From Paenibacillus marchantiophytorum (GTDB taxonomy: Bacteria; Bacillota; Bacilli; Paenibacillales; NBRC-103111), in contig NZ_BMHE01000036.1 in NCBI RefSeq assembly GCF_014640555.1, positions 1 to 64,000 of the forward strand: 64,000 nucleotides of DNA, written 5' to 3'. The position numbers were made by a program, and so were the translations under genes. The stretch's first letter is position 1; each line of letters starts with the position of its first letter. The notes below the pieces were generated by a model. That model ran no database searches, was not told the origin of the DNA, and saw nothing but the letters and a program-made list of their open reading frames with translations. Shown piece after piece: positions 18,298 to 26,832 of the stretch.

Positions 18298-18327
18298 ATT
18301 TTACCACATCCCGGTAAAGCACTACAA
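18298..18327 (-). promoter_or_regulatory. ftsH promoter (candidate)
   Basis: TTGTAG (18322-18327), 18-bp spacer, TAAAAT (18298-18303) on the minus strand, about 35 bases before the ftsH ATG. The spacer includes an inverted repeat TTTACC/GGTAAA that overlaps the -10. Confidence 0.45.
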
Positions 18328-18361
18328 CATAACAGCATTGGCGGGCCTGCGGGAAATGACA

Positions 18362-18901
18362 TTAGGTAGTGTAGATCTCTGGTTTCAATATGCCGACAAA
18401 TGGAAGGTTGCGATATTTCTCTGCATAATCCAGACCATATCCGACTACGAACTCATCAGGAAGCACGTATCCTGCATAATCAGGCTCGAGCTCAACGGTT
18501 CGGCGTGCCGGCTTGTTAAACAGCGCTACGACCGAGATTGTCTTGGCATTGCGTCGTTCTAGCACATCTATCAGATAACTAAGCGTTAAACCGCTATCGA
18601 TAATGTCCTCCACGATTAAAATGTGACGCCCTTCCACGGGTACGTCCAGATCTTTGATAATCTTGACAACGCCGGAAGATTTGGTGGATTGACCATAGCT
18701 GGATACAGCCATGAAATCAAGTTCCAGCGGCACTCTGATTTGCTTGACCAAGTCAGCCATAAAAATAAAAGCGCCTTTGAGTACACAAATGACCAATGGG
18801 TTCTTACCTTCGTAATCGCTCGAGAGCTGATCCCCTAGTTCTTTGATTTTGCCTTGAATTTGTTCTTCGCTGTAAAGAACTTCTTGAATGTCGCTGTACA
18901 A
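18362..18901 (-). CDS. hpt: Hypoxanthine phosphoribosyltransferase
   Basis: Purine salvage enzyme making IMP and GMP from the free bases and PRPP. The PRPP loop VEDIIDSGLTLSYL (about 96-109) and the upstream VCVLKGAFIFMADL segment are typical. The only sensible start is a TTG at 18901 with AGGGGG 7 bases upstream. The family pattern at the N-terminus (DIQEVLYSEEQIQ) supports it. 179 residues. It lies between tilS and ftsH, as hprT does in B. subtilis. Confidence 0.95.
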   Translation of the reverse strand: MYSDIQEVLYSEEQIQGKIKELGDQLSSDYEGKNPLVICVLKGAFIFMADLVKQIRVPLELDFMAVSSYGQSTKSSGVVKIIKDLDVPVEGRHILIVEDIIDSGLTLSYLIDVLERRNAKTISVVALFNKPARRTVELEPDYAGYVLPDEFVVGYGLDYAEKYRNLPFVGILKPEIYTT

Positions 18902-18971
18902 GGATGAACCCCCTAGATTATATTATGAATCCTTATAAATTTACATTCTAGAAGAACGAAATTTACACATG

Positions 18972-20387
18972 TTACTGCAGCACGAGCTTCATATGAAGCA
19001 CACGTTCTGTATCCGGTCCAATCAATGCGTGTTTGGACCTGCGAAAGCCAGCAATCCAGAGGATTTGCCCGGAAGCATCGACCAGTAACGGGATGACATC
19101 ACGCCGACTTAGCGGCATTTTGGCATCAATGAACATATCTTTTACCTTTTTGGACCCGTTTAAACCATGTGGTTCCAATCGATCTCCAGACCGTCGATTT
19201 CTGACCACGAGCGGCAATTGGATTTGATCCAGATCCAAATATACATCCGTTGCCGATGAGATAAGATCAATAGTGTCATTGGATTGAACAGACATCCAGG
19301 AGCAGTACAGACTAGCTTCGACTTCCGGCAGGCTCAGTCCGCTTGTCTCAAAACCGATCTCATACGCATATGACTTCGGAGATGGCACAATCGTCTGAAA
19401 GTGAATAGCTTCATATTCTCTCACTATATAAAGTTCTTCATCCACCTGTAGGACTTGATTCGAAACTTGATCATGCACAATCAACTCGCGAATTCGTTCA
19501 ATCCGCCCTAATTCAAGGCGATCCATTCCCAAACAAAGACAGTTTAATATTAATTTAATCAAACGCCTTTGTAAAGCAAGGTGCAGTTCGGTGAAATCAC
19601 CTCGCTCTAAGCGGTAACTTGCTTGCCCAGTCACGGTTATTCGCTGAAAAACCCGTTCGGTCTCTTTGGCCAAATAATCATCCTCGGCTTGCATCAGCTC
19701 CGTTAGTCGATTCAGTGATTCCGGAAGTTGTTCATTATACGGCTTCAGCATCGGCAGCACATCAAGACGAATTTGATTGCGGAAATACTTCCGCAGCTCA
19801 TTGCTGCTATCCATACAATAAAGCATTTCATGCTGAGCACAATAGTTCACAATATCTGCTTTGTATATACGTAGAAAAGGTCGAATGAGTTCCACTTTTT
19901 TTTCAAGCCTTCGTTCGGGCATGCCCGTAAGCCCTGAGGGGCCCGTCCCTCTAAGAATTCGCATCATGACCGTTTCCGCTTGATCGTCGGCGTGATGGGC
20001 TAGCGCGATGCGGTTGGCGCCATATTGGTCAGCTACCAGATGCAGGAATTCATAACGCTTCTCACGCGCGGCTGCCTGCCCGTTAAGAGCAGTTTCTTCT
20101 ATATAAGCCGGCACATTAATAACGCCAACTTCACAGGGAAGTCCTTTGCTTGCAGCAAGTTCGTTGACAAAAGCAGCTTCCGCATCCGACTCCTCGCCTC
20201 GGAATTGATGATTAACATGAGCGACAACCAACTGCCAACTGTACTTCTCCCCCAATACAAAAAGGACATGAAGCAGCGCTACCGAATCAGGTCCTCCTGA
20301 AACCGCAACGACAACGACATCTCCTGGGGCTACGAGCTTTTGTTCTTTGATACGTTGTTCTACCCTCGCAACTAGATCGTGCTCCAT
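18972..20387 (-). CDS. tilS: tRNA(Ile)-lysidine synthase
   Basis: Modifies C34 of the AUA-reading tRNA-Ile with lysine, changing both codon and amino acid identity. The PP-loop ATPase signature SGGPDS is at 30-35, followed by AHVNHQFRG and ALAHHADDQAETVMMRILRG. The C-terminal TilS domain carries RNRRSGDRLEPHG and KKVKDMFID. I start at the ATG at 20387 (471 residues), just after the upstream kinase gene, with AAAGGGAA upstream. The longer open frame overlaps the kinase and has no signals. Confidence 0.95.
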   Translation of the reverse strand: MEHDLVARVEQRIKEQKLVAPGDVVVVAVSGGPDSVALLHVLFVLGEKYSWQLVVAHVNHQFRGEESDAEAAFVNELAASKGLPCEVGVINVPAYIEETALNGQAAAREKRYEFLHLVADQYGANRIALAHHADDQAETVMMRILRGTGPSGLTGMPERRLEKKVELIRPFLRIYKADIVNYCAQHEMLYCMDSSNELRKYFRNQIRLDVLPMLKPYNEQLPESLNRLTELMQAEDDYLAKETERVFQRITVTGQASYRLERGDFTELHLALQRRLIKLILNCLCLGMDRLELGRIERIRELIVHDQVSNQVLQVDEELYIVREYEAIHFQTIVPSPKSYAYEIGFETSGLSLPEVEASLYCSWMSVQSNDTIDLISSATDVYLDLDQIQLPLVVRNRRSGDRLEPHGLNGSKKVKDMFIDAKMPLSRRDVIPLLVDASGQILWIAGFRRSKHALIGPDTERVLHMKLVLQ

Positions 20388-20401
20388 ATGGTATTCCCTT
20401 T

Positions 20402-21307
20402 CTACCAATAAATATAAACGGTTGCTCCAAAAATAAAAATCGAAGCAGCGAAGCATATTTTCAACCAAGGCATCTTCAGTGTCATTGGCCCTATCTTCTT
20501 CCCAGACACCAGTGAGCGCCAATATTGATAAGCTTCCTGTGAAGTATGGAACTCCCCATTCAATGCTTTATGCAGAAATGGCGCGATATGAGCAGCCACT
20601 GCATTCTCACGAATAATGGCGGTTAGTTGCTCCAAATCTCTGGTTTGCGGCAGCGTTTGCGTTAATCCAGTAAACCGATTCCGCTGATCCAGCGATTTCA
20701 ACAGCAAAATAGCAAAAGAGAACAAATCATAACTTTCCTCTGCGATACGTTCTCCTTTGTTCCAAAAGCCGCGATCGTAAACTTCCGTTAATTGCTTAAT
20801 CGCTCTTCCCTTGGACGTGACTCCGCCAAAATCGATGAGATCCACATCCCCATAATTCGAAACAATCATATTTTCAATCTTCAAATCCCCGAATATATAG
20901 CCATTGCGATGCAATTCCGTTAATTTGCGCAGCAGATTCGTACCGATGACATAAACCCAATCTTGTCCGCGCTTATGTATAAAATCAGAAATGGTCATTC
21001 CTTCAATATATCGCATGACGTAGAAAGAAACTTCCTTCTCTCCCACTGTCATATCATCAGCATCGATTAAAAAGTTCTTGAACGAGGTCTCCGTCAGCGA
21101 TATGGCCAGCAACGAGTTAATCTCGGATTGGTGATCAACGGTTTCGTGACCTGCTTTCAGAGCAAATCTACCAGTCCCTCTACGTACGAGAGCCACAACC
21201 CCATTAGAACCAGCACCTAATAAACGTTCGACCATATAGACGCGGCCGTTCCATTTCCCTCGGATTTCTGATCCTGGACGGAAGGCATCCTCATACCACG
21301 TAGTCAC
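20402..21307 (-). CDS. yabT: Membrane-tethered Hanks-type serine/threonine kinase YabT
   Basis: Protein kinase homologous to B. subtilis YabT, a kinase of sporulation and development. The glycine loop is GAGSNGVV (31-38), with ATP lysine K51, catalytic D141 and N146 in FGDLKIEN, and metal aspartate D159 in DFGG. A single transmembrane helix (about 282-299) lies at the C-terminus with only two residues after it, so the kinase faces the cytoplasm. The usual HRD motif is changed to FGD. It overlaps yabS by 17 bases and tilS follows within 15 bases. Confidence 0.92.
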   Translation of the reverse strand: MTTWYEDAFRPGSEIRGKWNGRVYMVERLLGAGSNGVVALVRRGTGRFALKAGHETVDHQSEINSLLAISLTETSFKNFLIDADDMTVGEKEVSFYVMRYIEGMTISDFIHKRGQDWVYVIGTNLLRKLTELHRNGYIFGDLKIENMIVSNYGDVDLIDFGGVTSKGRAIKQLTEVYDRGFWNKGERIAEESYDLFSFAILLLKSLDQRNRFTGLTQTLPQTRDLEQLTAIIRENAVAAHIAPFLHKALNGEFHTSQEAYQYWRSLVSGKKIGPMTLKMPWLKICFAASIFIFGATVYIYW

Positions 21308-22013
21308 TCAGCATCCCATCCTCGGTCTTTGGTAAGAAAGGTTTTTCTGTCATGAACTGCAGCGTTTGCAGCATGGCAGGACCTGTCGGCGTCGTACCCT
21401 TCATGTTTATTTTATAGAACATCTTGTCTAAATTTGCAAGCTGATTCGTCCAATTCAGATCCATTTCCAGTTCCTGATCGCTTGTTTTGGTTGATGGGAA
21501 GTGAAAAACCGCTAATTCGCTCTTCCCGCTGCGCGCCCTAAGACTCAATAGAAGATCATGAATCGCCTCACGAACTGCTGCAAGTTTCGGTTTCATACTA
21601 GCACTGGCATCTATTAGAAGCGCTACACGAAGGGAAGACGTTTCACTCATCGTATCGATCACCTGAACGACCTGAGACCGCTTGTCAGGCGGCAGCTGCT
21701 CTAATTGATTAACACCTAGAATACTCTGCAACTCTTTGCCTACGGCATGCTGGATCGTTGTAGTAACGGTTTTGCGCGTCATCATCTGAACGGTTTGCGA
21801 AAGTTGACCCGAATTCACAATTCGGCTCATCCCTCCTCCGGCAGCGGCGATCTCTTTAATCTCCTCTGAGCCTAGCACCCCCAGCTCTCCGTGATCGATA
21901 ACGCCAATCACATTCACGGTCACACCTTCTCCCTGCGCTTGCGCCGCGGCTATGACTGGACTTACCCCTACATTTGAACATCCGTCTGTGATTAAAAGAA
22001 TCTGCATCATCAT
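21291..22013 (-). CDS. yabS: von Willebrand factor A domain protein YabS
   Basis: 240 residues with a VWA fold; the metal-ion-dependent adhesion motif DASASM starts at D135, followed by a TTPTGPAM loop. The N-terminal part (ILLITDGCSNVGVSP) looks like a second, incomplete VWA strand. In B. subtilis the yabS-yabT pair follows spoIIE and is expressed in sporulation. Here an accessory island separates it from spoIIE. GGGAGG lies 8 bases before the first of three consecutive ATG codons. Substrate or partner unknown. Confidence 0.87.
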   Translation of the reverse strand: MMMQILLITDGCSNVGVSPVIAAAQAQGEGVTVNVIGVIDHGELGVLGSEEIKEIAAAGGGMSRIVNSGQLSQTVQMMTRKTVTTTIQHAVGKELQSILGVNQLEQLPPDKRSQVVQVIDTMSETSSLRVALLIDASASMKPKLAAVREAIHDLLLSLRARSGKSELAVFHFPSTKTSDQELEMDLNWTNQLANLDKMFYKINMKGTTPTGPAMLQTLQFMTEKPFLPKTEDGMLSDYVV

Positions 22014-22115
22014 CTCATTTGCCTCCCTGACACTCTGATTTGCACTCTAGCAGTTTTACTTTCTAGTTTTTCCATTTTAGAGAGAGTCTAATCATGGGTT
22101 GATCCCGTGAAAATA

Positions 22116-22151
22116 AAAAGACAGCCTACCAGTTTATCTGGCAAGCTGCCC
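22116..22151 (-). terminator. Terminator after LPXTG adhesin 1
   Basis: CAGCTTGCCAG and CTGGTAGGCTG pair on the minus strand (one bulge on each side) and are followed by CTTTTTATTTT, 15 bases after the adhesin stop. It closes the left side of the island. Confidence 0.75.
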
Positions 22152-22166
22152 CGTGATTTCCCGCTG

Positions 22167-25100
22167 TTACTTCGTAAACCTTCTTCTTAAGAGCAGACCC
22201 ATAAGAATCAAGGTGATACCTGCTAACTCGACATACAAATGACTAGATTCCCCTGTCGTCGGGAGTGTTTCTTGTTTAGTTATAGGTGGAATTCCACCTA
22301 AAGGCACATTATTATCGCCATCAAAAGGCGGATCCGAATCCGTAGATGGCTTGGGATCAACTGGCGACGGTGTTGGCGTTGGTGCTATTGTCGGCGCTGG
22401 AGTAGGTGCAGGTGTTACTGTTGGCGTCGGCGTGATTCCTCCCGTCCCTGTACTTGGGGGTTTAGTTGGAATCGGTGTAGGTGCAGGTGTCTCCGTAGGG
22501 CTCGGGGTTGTTCCCGGACCCGATGGATCTGGAGGATCCGACTTTTTAACGTTTATCACGTTTAAGTTAAACTCTTCCCCGGAGTGAAGGGTCACTGCAT
22601 TCTCTTCCAAATTCAGATTATACCCGGCAGGAGCAGTCTTCTCTTTAACCGTATATTCGCCTGCAAGCAATTCTTTAAAGACTACAATCCCTGTTTCACC
22701 GGTAGTAAGCGTGTTAATTAACGTTTTGGATTCTCCGGCTTTGCGGTACAACTCAAACGTAGCGCCGCTCAGCAATAAGCTGTTATTGGCTGAATCCAGC
22801 TTTTTGACCGTTAATGAACCTCGGACGCCACCGCCTGTTCCTGATCCGCCCGATACACCCACGATAATATCCTTCGTCGTTTCTTTAATGACCGTACTGA
22901 CGTTATTGCCACTCAAAGTTACGTAATTGGAAATCGTATCATGGTCATTGGCAGCTATGAGAGATTGATACTCCAAGATATAAGCTGTCGAGATGGTTTC
23001 AGCAAAGCTTAATTCAAAAATCGGCTTCCCGTCATTATTCGTTTTGAATACTACCGTATAATCCTTCCCCTTTTCTAACTCGGAACCTTTGGTTAAATTA
23101 CCGTTGATTGCTGCTGTTGCCTTAAACAAATGGAACGTATTGGGCAGCAGCACTTGATTCGTTGTTGGCGTATCGACGATTTTGGCCTCAGACAGCGTGG
23201 ATTGACTGCGATTAATATAGATCGTCCAGTTAATTTTGTCCGCGCTTTGCTCCCCGGTTTTATTCACAAATTCGTCGCCATTAGGGATATTAAGCGTGGC
23301 GCTCAGATTACCAGAGACCTGTGTCTCCCCAACAAATAGTCGAGCAGTATTGGAAATCGTACTGTGAACCAATTGTCCCTGTACACTGGTTTTAAATACA
23401 ACATAATAAGGCTTAGAGAAAGGTTGCGGGAATTTAACAATCAGTTTATTGCCATCCAAACTGTACGTATAGGAGGCTGGGCTAACTGGCGCACCCATGG
23501 TTGGACTCCCGCTTGCCGGAATGGTCATGGCATACACGGCAACCGAGCCGTCGATAATCTTCTGATTAGGCTCAATAATGTCCTGCAGGCTAGCCGTTTC
23601 AAGGGGTTTGCCATTGTAGTTCATGCCTATGGTCCAAGTAATTTGTTTGGAAGCTGCGTTGTAGGCACCAAATTTAAATCCGTTATTCTTCACTTCATTC
23701 CTTGGAATAAATGTGGATGTTACCTTCTTGATGTGTGAATCACTAGGGTTGTTAGACCATTCAATTTGGGCCGCATTAATGAAATTGTTGGTGGATCTAA
23801 GCGGACTGATCCAGTCCAGATTAAATTCTGTCTTGTAATCAATTGAAATAGGATCTGCAATGGCCGTCAGAAATTTAACCGTGAAGCCTTCGTCTGGAGC
23901 AACAGCGCTATCGAGCGTGTACTCTGTTGACGGCATCAGAACGGATCCTTTTTTGATGACTAGTGACCCAGGCACGAAACGCAAGCCTTTACTCGGAAAG
24001 GTGTCCGTTACAACCACATTGTTCATCAACTGGCTGTCTTTGTTCATGAGTATATGCCAATCCACGGTTTTTGCTTGATAATCTGCCGTTCCTGGATACT
24101 TGGTTGCGATCAGCTGCTCAACAGCTTGTGAGGCGGAGTCGCTTGATCCACTGCCCGATATAACCCGATTGGTAATAGTCACATTGTCAAATACCCGATT
24201 AATCGCCTTGGTCGTGTATACAATCTTATACGCGGAAGAAATGCTGCTGTTAAACTGTAGTTTGAAGCCTTTTTTGCCTGCTGCAGCTTCTGGTGTCACG
24301 GTATAACTCGCACTCGGCAATTCATTGCCGAGCGTTTCCCCACCAGTCGGATTTAGCGTAACCGGATAGATATGCATGGAGCCCGAGACCAGTTCATGCG
24401 TATCGTTGAAGAGATCTGTCAGGAATGCCGCAGATTGTGGAATTGTCCGCTCATTATAGTTATATTTGATTGCCCAACCGATCGTTTGCGTTATAGGGTC
24501 GTAGCTCTCCGCGATTTTGTCCAGAGCGCTGCCCAGCGAGACCTGCACCGTCGCGGATGCCTCCACAGGCGATTTATTGCTGCCTCCGAAAGTGGCTGTA
24601 TTCACGAACGACGTCTTATCCAAATTAACGATTGGCGTGCTGAACTGGAGTCGGTAAGCCGTTTGAATCGGACTATCTGCGAAATGAACGGAAAGTGTTG
24701 CTCCGCTGGCGCTTACTGTGTATTTGCTGCTATCCAGCAGCCCGCCTTGCAGGACAGAACCATCAAGCTTAACAGTCAGATCATAGACAGCTACAGTAAC
24801 AGGAACAGATAAGCCTGTTGGAATAACGTCGATGACCACTGCGTTCTGAACGGCGTCCAGCATCTTATTCACATCGATCGTCCAATCGATACTCTTGGCG
24901 TTGATGCCTGACGATACGCCACTCTTCTCAATCGTTGATGTTACGGTCGGCCTGAGATGAAGGGTGAAGACTTGCTCGCCGGTCTTAATCGGAATCGTAA
25001 TCGTTACGACGGTATTTTCCGTAAGTTGGCTTTTATCCAATTGCGTTTTGAAGGTTAGCGTGCCATGGATATTATCATGACTTTCGATGTAATTATTAAA

Positions 25101-25475
25101 CGTAATCAGCACTTGATGGCTGGCCCGGTCCACATGGAAAGTGCCTAATTGCTCCTGCCCCATCATCAAACCGCCGCTGATATCATTATAAAGTAAAAAT
25201 TGCTGCGGCAGTGTGAACGCAAACGTATCACCAGCCTTATACCCATGGCTGTTCGGCAGCGACCACGTATAGTCTACCTGCACCTTGGCGTTCGGCTCAT
25301 AAACATTGCCTGTGACGACTTGCCCTGAGCTGTCATATACAACTAATGTAACACTGTCAATAATGTTGTTCGAAATCGTAGCCGCACTCGCCTTCGCAAA
25401 GAAGCCTACTCCGTAAATACTCTGCATAAAAATTAATAGGGCAATGAGCAGTGTACTCGTTTTTTTCTTTAACAT
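22167..25475 (-). CDS. Large LPXTG-anchored adhesin with Cna/SpaA-type domains (paralogue 1)
   Basis: A cell-wall surface protein of about 1102 residues. A signal peptide (hydrophobic to about residue 28, cleavage near AKASA) precedes an adhesin head (about 35-185). Five repeat units of about 138 residues follow, each opening with a W-x-I motif (near 193, 332, 470, 612, 747). Then comes a SpaA/Cna-B domain (about 884-978) of the isopeptide type, with VKKLD and YTVKEKTAPAGY. A Pro/Thr-rich wall-spanning stretch (about 980-1041) leads to the sorting signal LPTTG (1071-1075), a hydrophobic helix and RRRFTK. The repeats resemble collagen-binding adhesin modules. I use the ATG at 25475 because it aligns with the paralogue; a GTG at 25499 and an ATG at 25487 are alternatives. 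Own promoter and terminator. Confidence 0.88.
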   Translation of the reverse strand: MLKKKTSTLLIALLIFMQSIYGVGFFAKASAATISNNIIDSVTLVVYDSSGQVVTGNVYEPNAKVQVDYTWSLPNSHGYKAGDTFAFTLPQQFLLYNDISGGLMMGQEQLGTFHVDRASHQVLITFNNYIESHDNIHGTLTFKTQLDKSQLTENTVVTITIPIKTGEQVFTLHLRPTVTSTIEKSGVSSGINAKSIDWTIDVNKMLDAVQNAVVIDVIPTGLSVPVTVAVYDLTVKLDGSVLQGGLLDSSKYTVSASGATLSVHFADSPIQTAYRLQFSTPIVNLDKTSFVNTATFGGSNKSPVEASATVQVSLGSALDKIAESYDPITQTIGWAIKYNYNERTIPQSAAFLTDLFNDTHELVSGSMHIYPVTLNPTGGETLGNELPSASYTVTPEAAAGKKGFKLQFNSSISSAYKIVYTTKAINRVFDNVTITNRVISGSGSSDSASQAVEQLIATKYPGTADYQAKTVDWHILMNKDSQLMNNVVVTDTFPSKGLRFVPGSLVIKKGSVLMPSTEYTLDSAVAPDEGFTVKFLTAIADPISIDYKTEFNLDWISPLRSTNNFINAAQIEWSNNPSDSHIKKVTSTFIPRNEVKNNGFKFGAYNAASKQITWTIGMNYNGKPLETASLQDIIEPNQKIIDGSVAVYAMTIPASGSPTMGAPVSPASYTYSLDGNKLIVKFPQPFSKPYYVVFKTSVQGQLVHSTISNTARLFVGETQVSGNLSATLNIPNGDEFVNKTGEQSADKINWTIYINRSQSTLSEAKIVDTPTTNQVLLPNTFHLFKATAAINGNLTKGSELEKGKDYTVVFKTNNDGKPIFELSFAETISTAYILEYQSLIAANDHDTISNYVTLSGNNVSTVIKETTKDIIVGVSGGSGTGGGVRGSLTVKKLDSANNSLLLSGATFELYRKAGESKTLINTLTTGETGIVVFKELLAGEYTVKEKTAPAGYNLNLEENAVTLHSGEEFNLNVINVKKSDPPDPSGPGTTPSPTETPAPTPIPTKPPSTGTGGITPTPTVTPAPTPAPTIAPTPTPSPVDPKPSTDSDPPFDGDNNVPLGGIPPITKQETLPTTGESSHLYVELAGITLILMGLLLRRRFTK

Positions 25476-25546
25476 AATTTTTTTCATACCTCCATTCACG
25501 ATTCAAGCCTGGTATAGACTATTTGCTTGTAGACATAGAATATGAA

Positions 25547-25586
25547 ACAAATTGTATCATTATTAATATTATATGATACAAGTTGT
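25547..25586 (-). promoter_or_regulatory. Paired inverted-repeat operators around the adhesin 1 promoter
   Basis: Two arms of 14 bp (25547-25560 and 25573-25586) are inverted copies with 13 of 14 matches and a 12-bp spacer. Each arm is also the heart of its own palindrome, ATACAA-N-TTGTAT (perfect in the right copy), with centres at about 25551 and 25582, 31 bp apart. A perfect TATAAT on the minus strand lies between them (25568-25573). No good -35 is seen. This looks like a two-site repressor or activator target; the regulator is not identified. Confidence 0.6.
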
Positions 25587-25629
25587 ATTGTAAATCATTG
25601 GATTTATTTTTTTCTGCTGCTGCGAAAAC

Positions 25630-25666
25630 AAAAAAAAGCCTGCGCTCATGAATTGAGCACAGGCTT
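25630..25666 (-). terminator. Terminator after the transglutaminase-like gene
   Basis: AAGCCTGTGCTC-loop-GAGCGCAGGCTT followed by seven T on the minus strand, right after the stop codon. Confidence 0.88.
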
Positions 25667-25675
25667 CTAATTTAG

Positions 25676-26476
25676 TTAATACACTTTGACTATTTGATAT
25701 TCATCTGCATTTTTGAACATGTCTGTTGCTTGTCCACCTTGCACACGCGTAGCATCGTAGGTGGTATCTATCGTTACCCACTCGTTCCGATCAGCTAGAA
25801 ATACTTGGTTCCAAGCGTGATACGTCTCTGGCGAGTTGGCCTCATATCCCATCACCAGGCGGGTCGGCAATCCTTCACTTCTAGCCATCGCCGCAAAAGT
25901 TGCTGCGAAGTCATAACAGATTCCTTGGGATGCTTCGTAAACCTCATCCAAGTCAGGTATATAGGTATCTGCTACGGTTTGTGCCTTTTTGTAATCATAC
26001 GTAAAATTTGTCGTGATATAGGCGTAGATGGCTTTTAATTTATCCATGTCAGTCTTCTTATTTACCGTTAGTTTCTTGGCCTTTACGACAGCTTTCGATG
26101 TTTCGCTCCAGTCGATAAGCGGGATAGATTGAAGGAAAACTGTCTTCTCATCTGCCAACTTCACCTCTATTTGTTCTTGCGCAATTACCTTATATTTGTT
26201 GTTCCCTATGGACTCCCCGACTAGCACTTTATAGGTACCGTTTCCAAGCTGCAGAGGGTACTGGTCTCCTTCTTCAAAGGTGTAGTCATACTTCACATTT
26301 TCCTTGGAGATCCGAACGAGAACCTTGGTGTCTGGACGGCTTGTATAATGGATTGAAATAATTCCTTTGCTCAATGCGCTTTGGTCCACAATGGAGGGAG
26401 CGGCAAATATCGCTTGAGGTACTAGCATCAAGAAGAACGATAGTATAATAGCTGCTAGAATTGATTTTTTGAACAC
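25676..26476 (-). CDS. Secreted transglutaminase-like protein under a c-di-GMP riboswitch
   Basis: 266 residues with a signal peptide (about 1-25, cleavage near IFAAP), a beta-rich N-terminal region (about 30-115) and a transglutaminase-like core. The catalytic triad is C187 in GICYDFAATFAAMARS, H220 in YHAWNQVF and D237 in WVTIDTTYD. The family includes protein cross-linkers, deamidases and cysteine peptidases, so the exact reaction cannot be told. It starts with GTG at 26476 behind AAAGGGGAA, and this ribosome site touches a GEMM-I riboswitch. It lies between two LPXTG adhesins, which are plausible substrates. A terminator follows, so it is monocistronic. Confidence 0.87.
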   Translation of the reverse strand: MFKKSILAAIILSFFLMLVPQAIFAAPSIVDQSALSKGIISIHYTSRPDTKVLVRISKENVKYDYTFEEGDQYPLQLGNGTYKVLVGESIGNNKYKVIAQEQIEVKLADEKTVFLQSIPLIDWSETSKAVVKAKKLTVNKKTDMDKLKAIYAYITTNFTYDYKKAQTVADTYIPDLDEVYEASQGICYDFAATFAAMARSEGLPTRLVMGYEANSPETYHAWNQVFLADRNEWVTIDTTYDATRVQGGQATDMFKNADEYQIVKVY

Positions 26477-26488
26477 AAAAAATTCCCC

Positions 26489-26581
26489 TTTCGGTAACTG
26501 GCTGCCATCTTAGTTGAAGTAAGGAAGGCCCTTTAGTTTTGCGTCTCTAGTTTTCGCTAGATTTGCCTTTATCGGGAGAAA
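26489..26581 (-). promoter_or_regulatory. Cyclic di-GMP-I riboswitch (GEMM-I)
   Basis: The minus strand reads as a complete GEMM-I aptamer. It has GATAAAGGCAAA, a stem TCTAG/CTAGA capped by a GAAA tetraloop, GACGCAAAACTAAAGGGCC, a second stem CTTA/TAAG, then GATGGCAGCC and GTTACCG. The UUCUCC just before the aptamer can pair with the GGGGAA Shine-Dalgarno just after it, so ligand-stabilised closing of the base stem would hide the ribosome site. This suggests a translational off switch; the direction of control is inference. No clear promoter was seen upstream. Confidence 0.93.
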
Positions 26582-26757
26582 CCACCGATGAATAAACGCC
26601 TAATATGCTGTCATCATATCATATGCTTGTCGGTTTGAATATACATAATTAGACAATTTATTGCCCAATCCGCTTCCATCTGCCTAATGACCATAAACAG
26701 AGTCGGAATTTCAACCTCACCGCAAATAATAGCGGATTTCCACCCTGCTCTAGTGTC

Positions 26758-26803
26758 AAAAAAGAGGCCGCCCTCAAGGTAATAACCTCTTGGGAAAGCC
26801 TCG
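26758..26803 (-). terminator. Terminator after LPXTG adhesin 2
   Basis: Long imperfect hairpin on the minus strand: GAGGC/GCCTC at the base, AAGAGGT/ACCTTG near a TATT loop, then TTTTTTG. About 30 bases after the adhesin stop. The remaining stretch up to the riboswitch (26604-26757) shows no gene I can support. Confidence 0.7.
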
Positions 26804-26832
26804 TTCATATAACCAACAACTAGATCAACCTA

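Noticed and set aside
26614..26808. 64-codon minus-strand frame upstream of the adhesin 2 terminator
   Set aside because: Overlaps the terminator hairpin and the riboswitch upstream region, has no ribosome site and no protein-like pattern.
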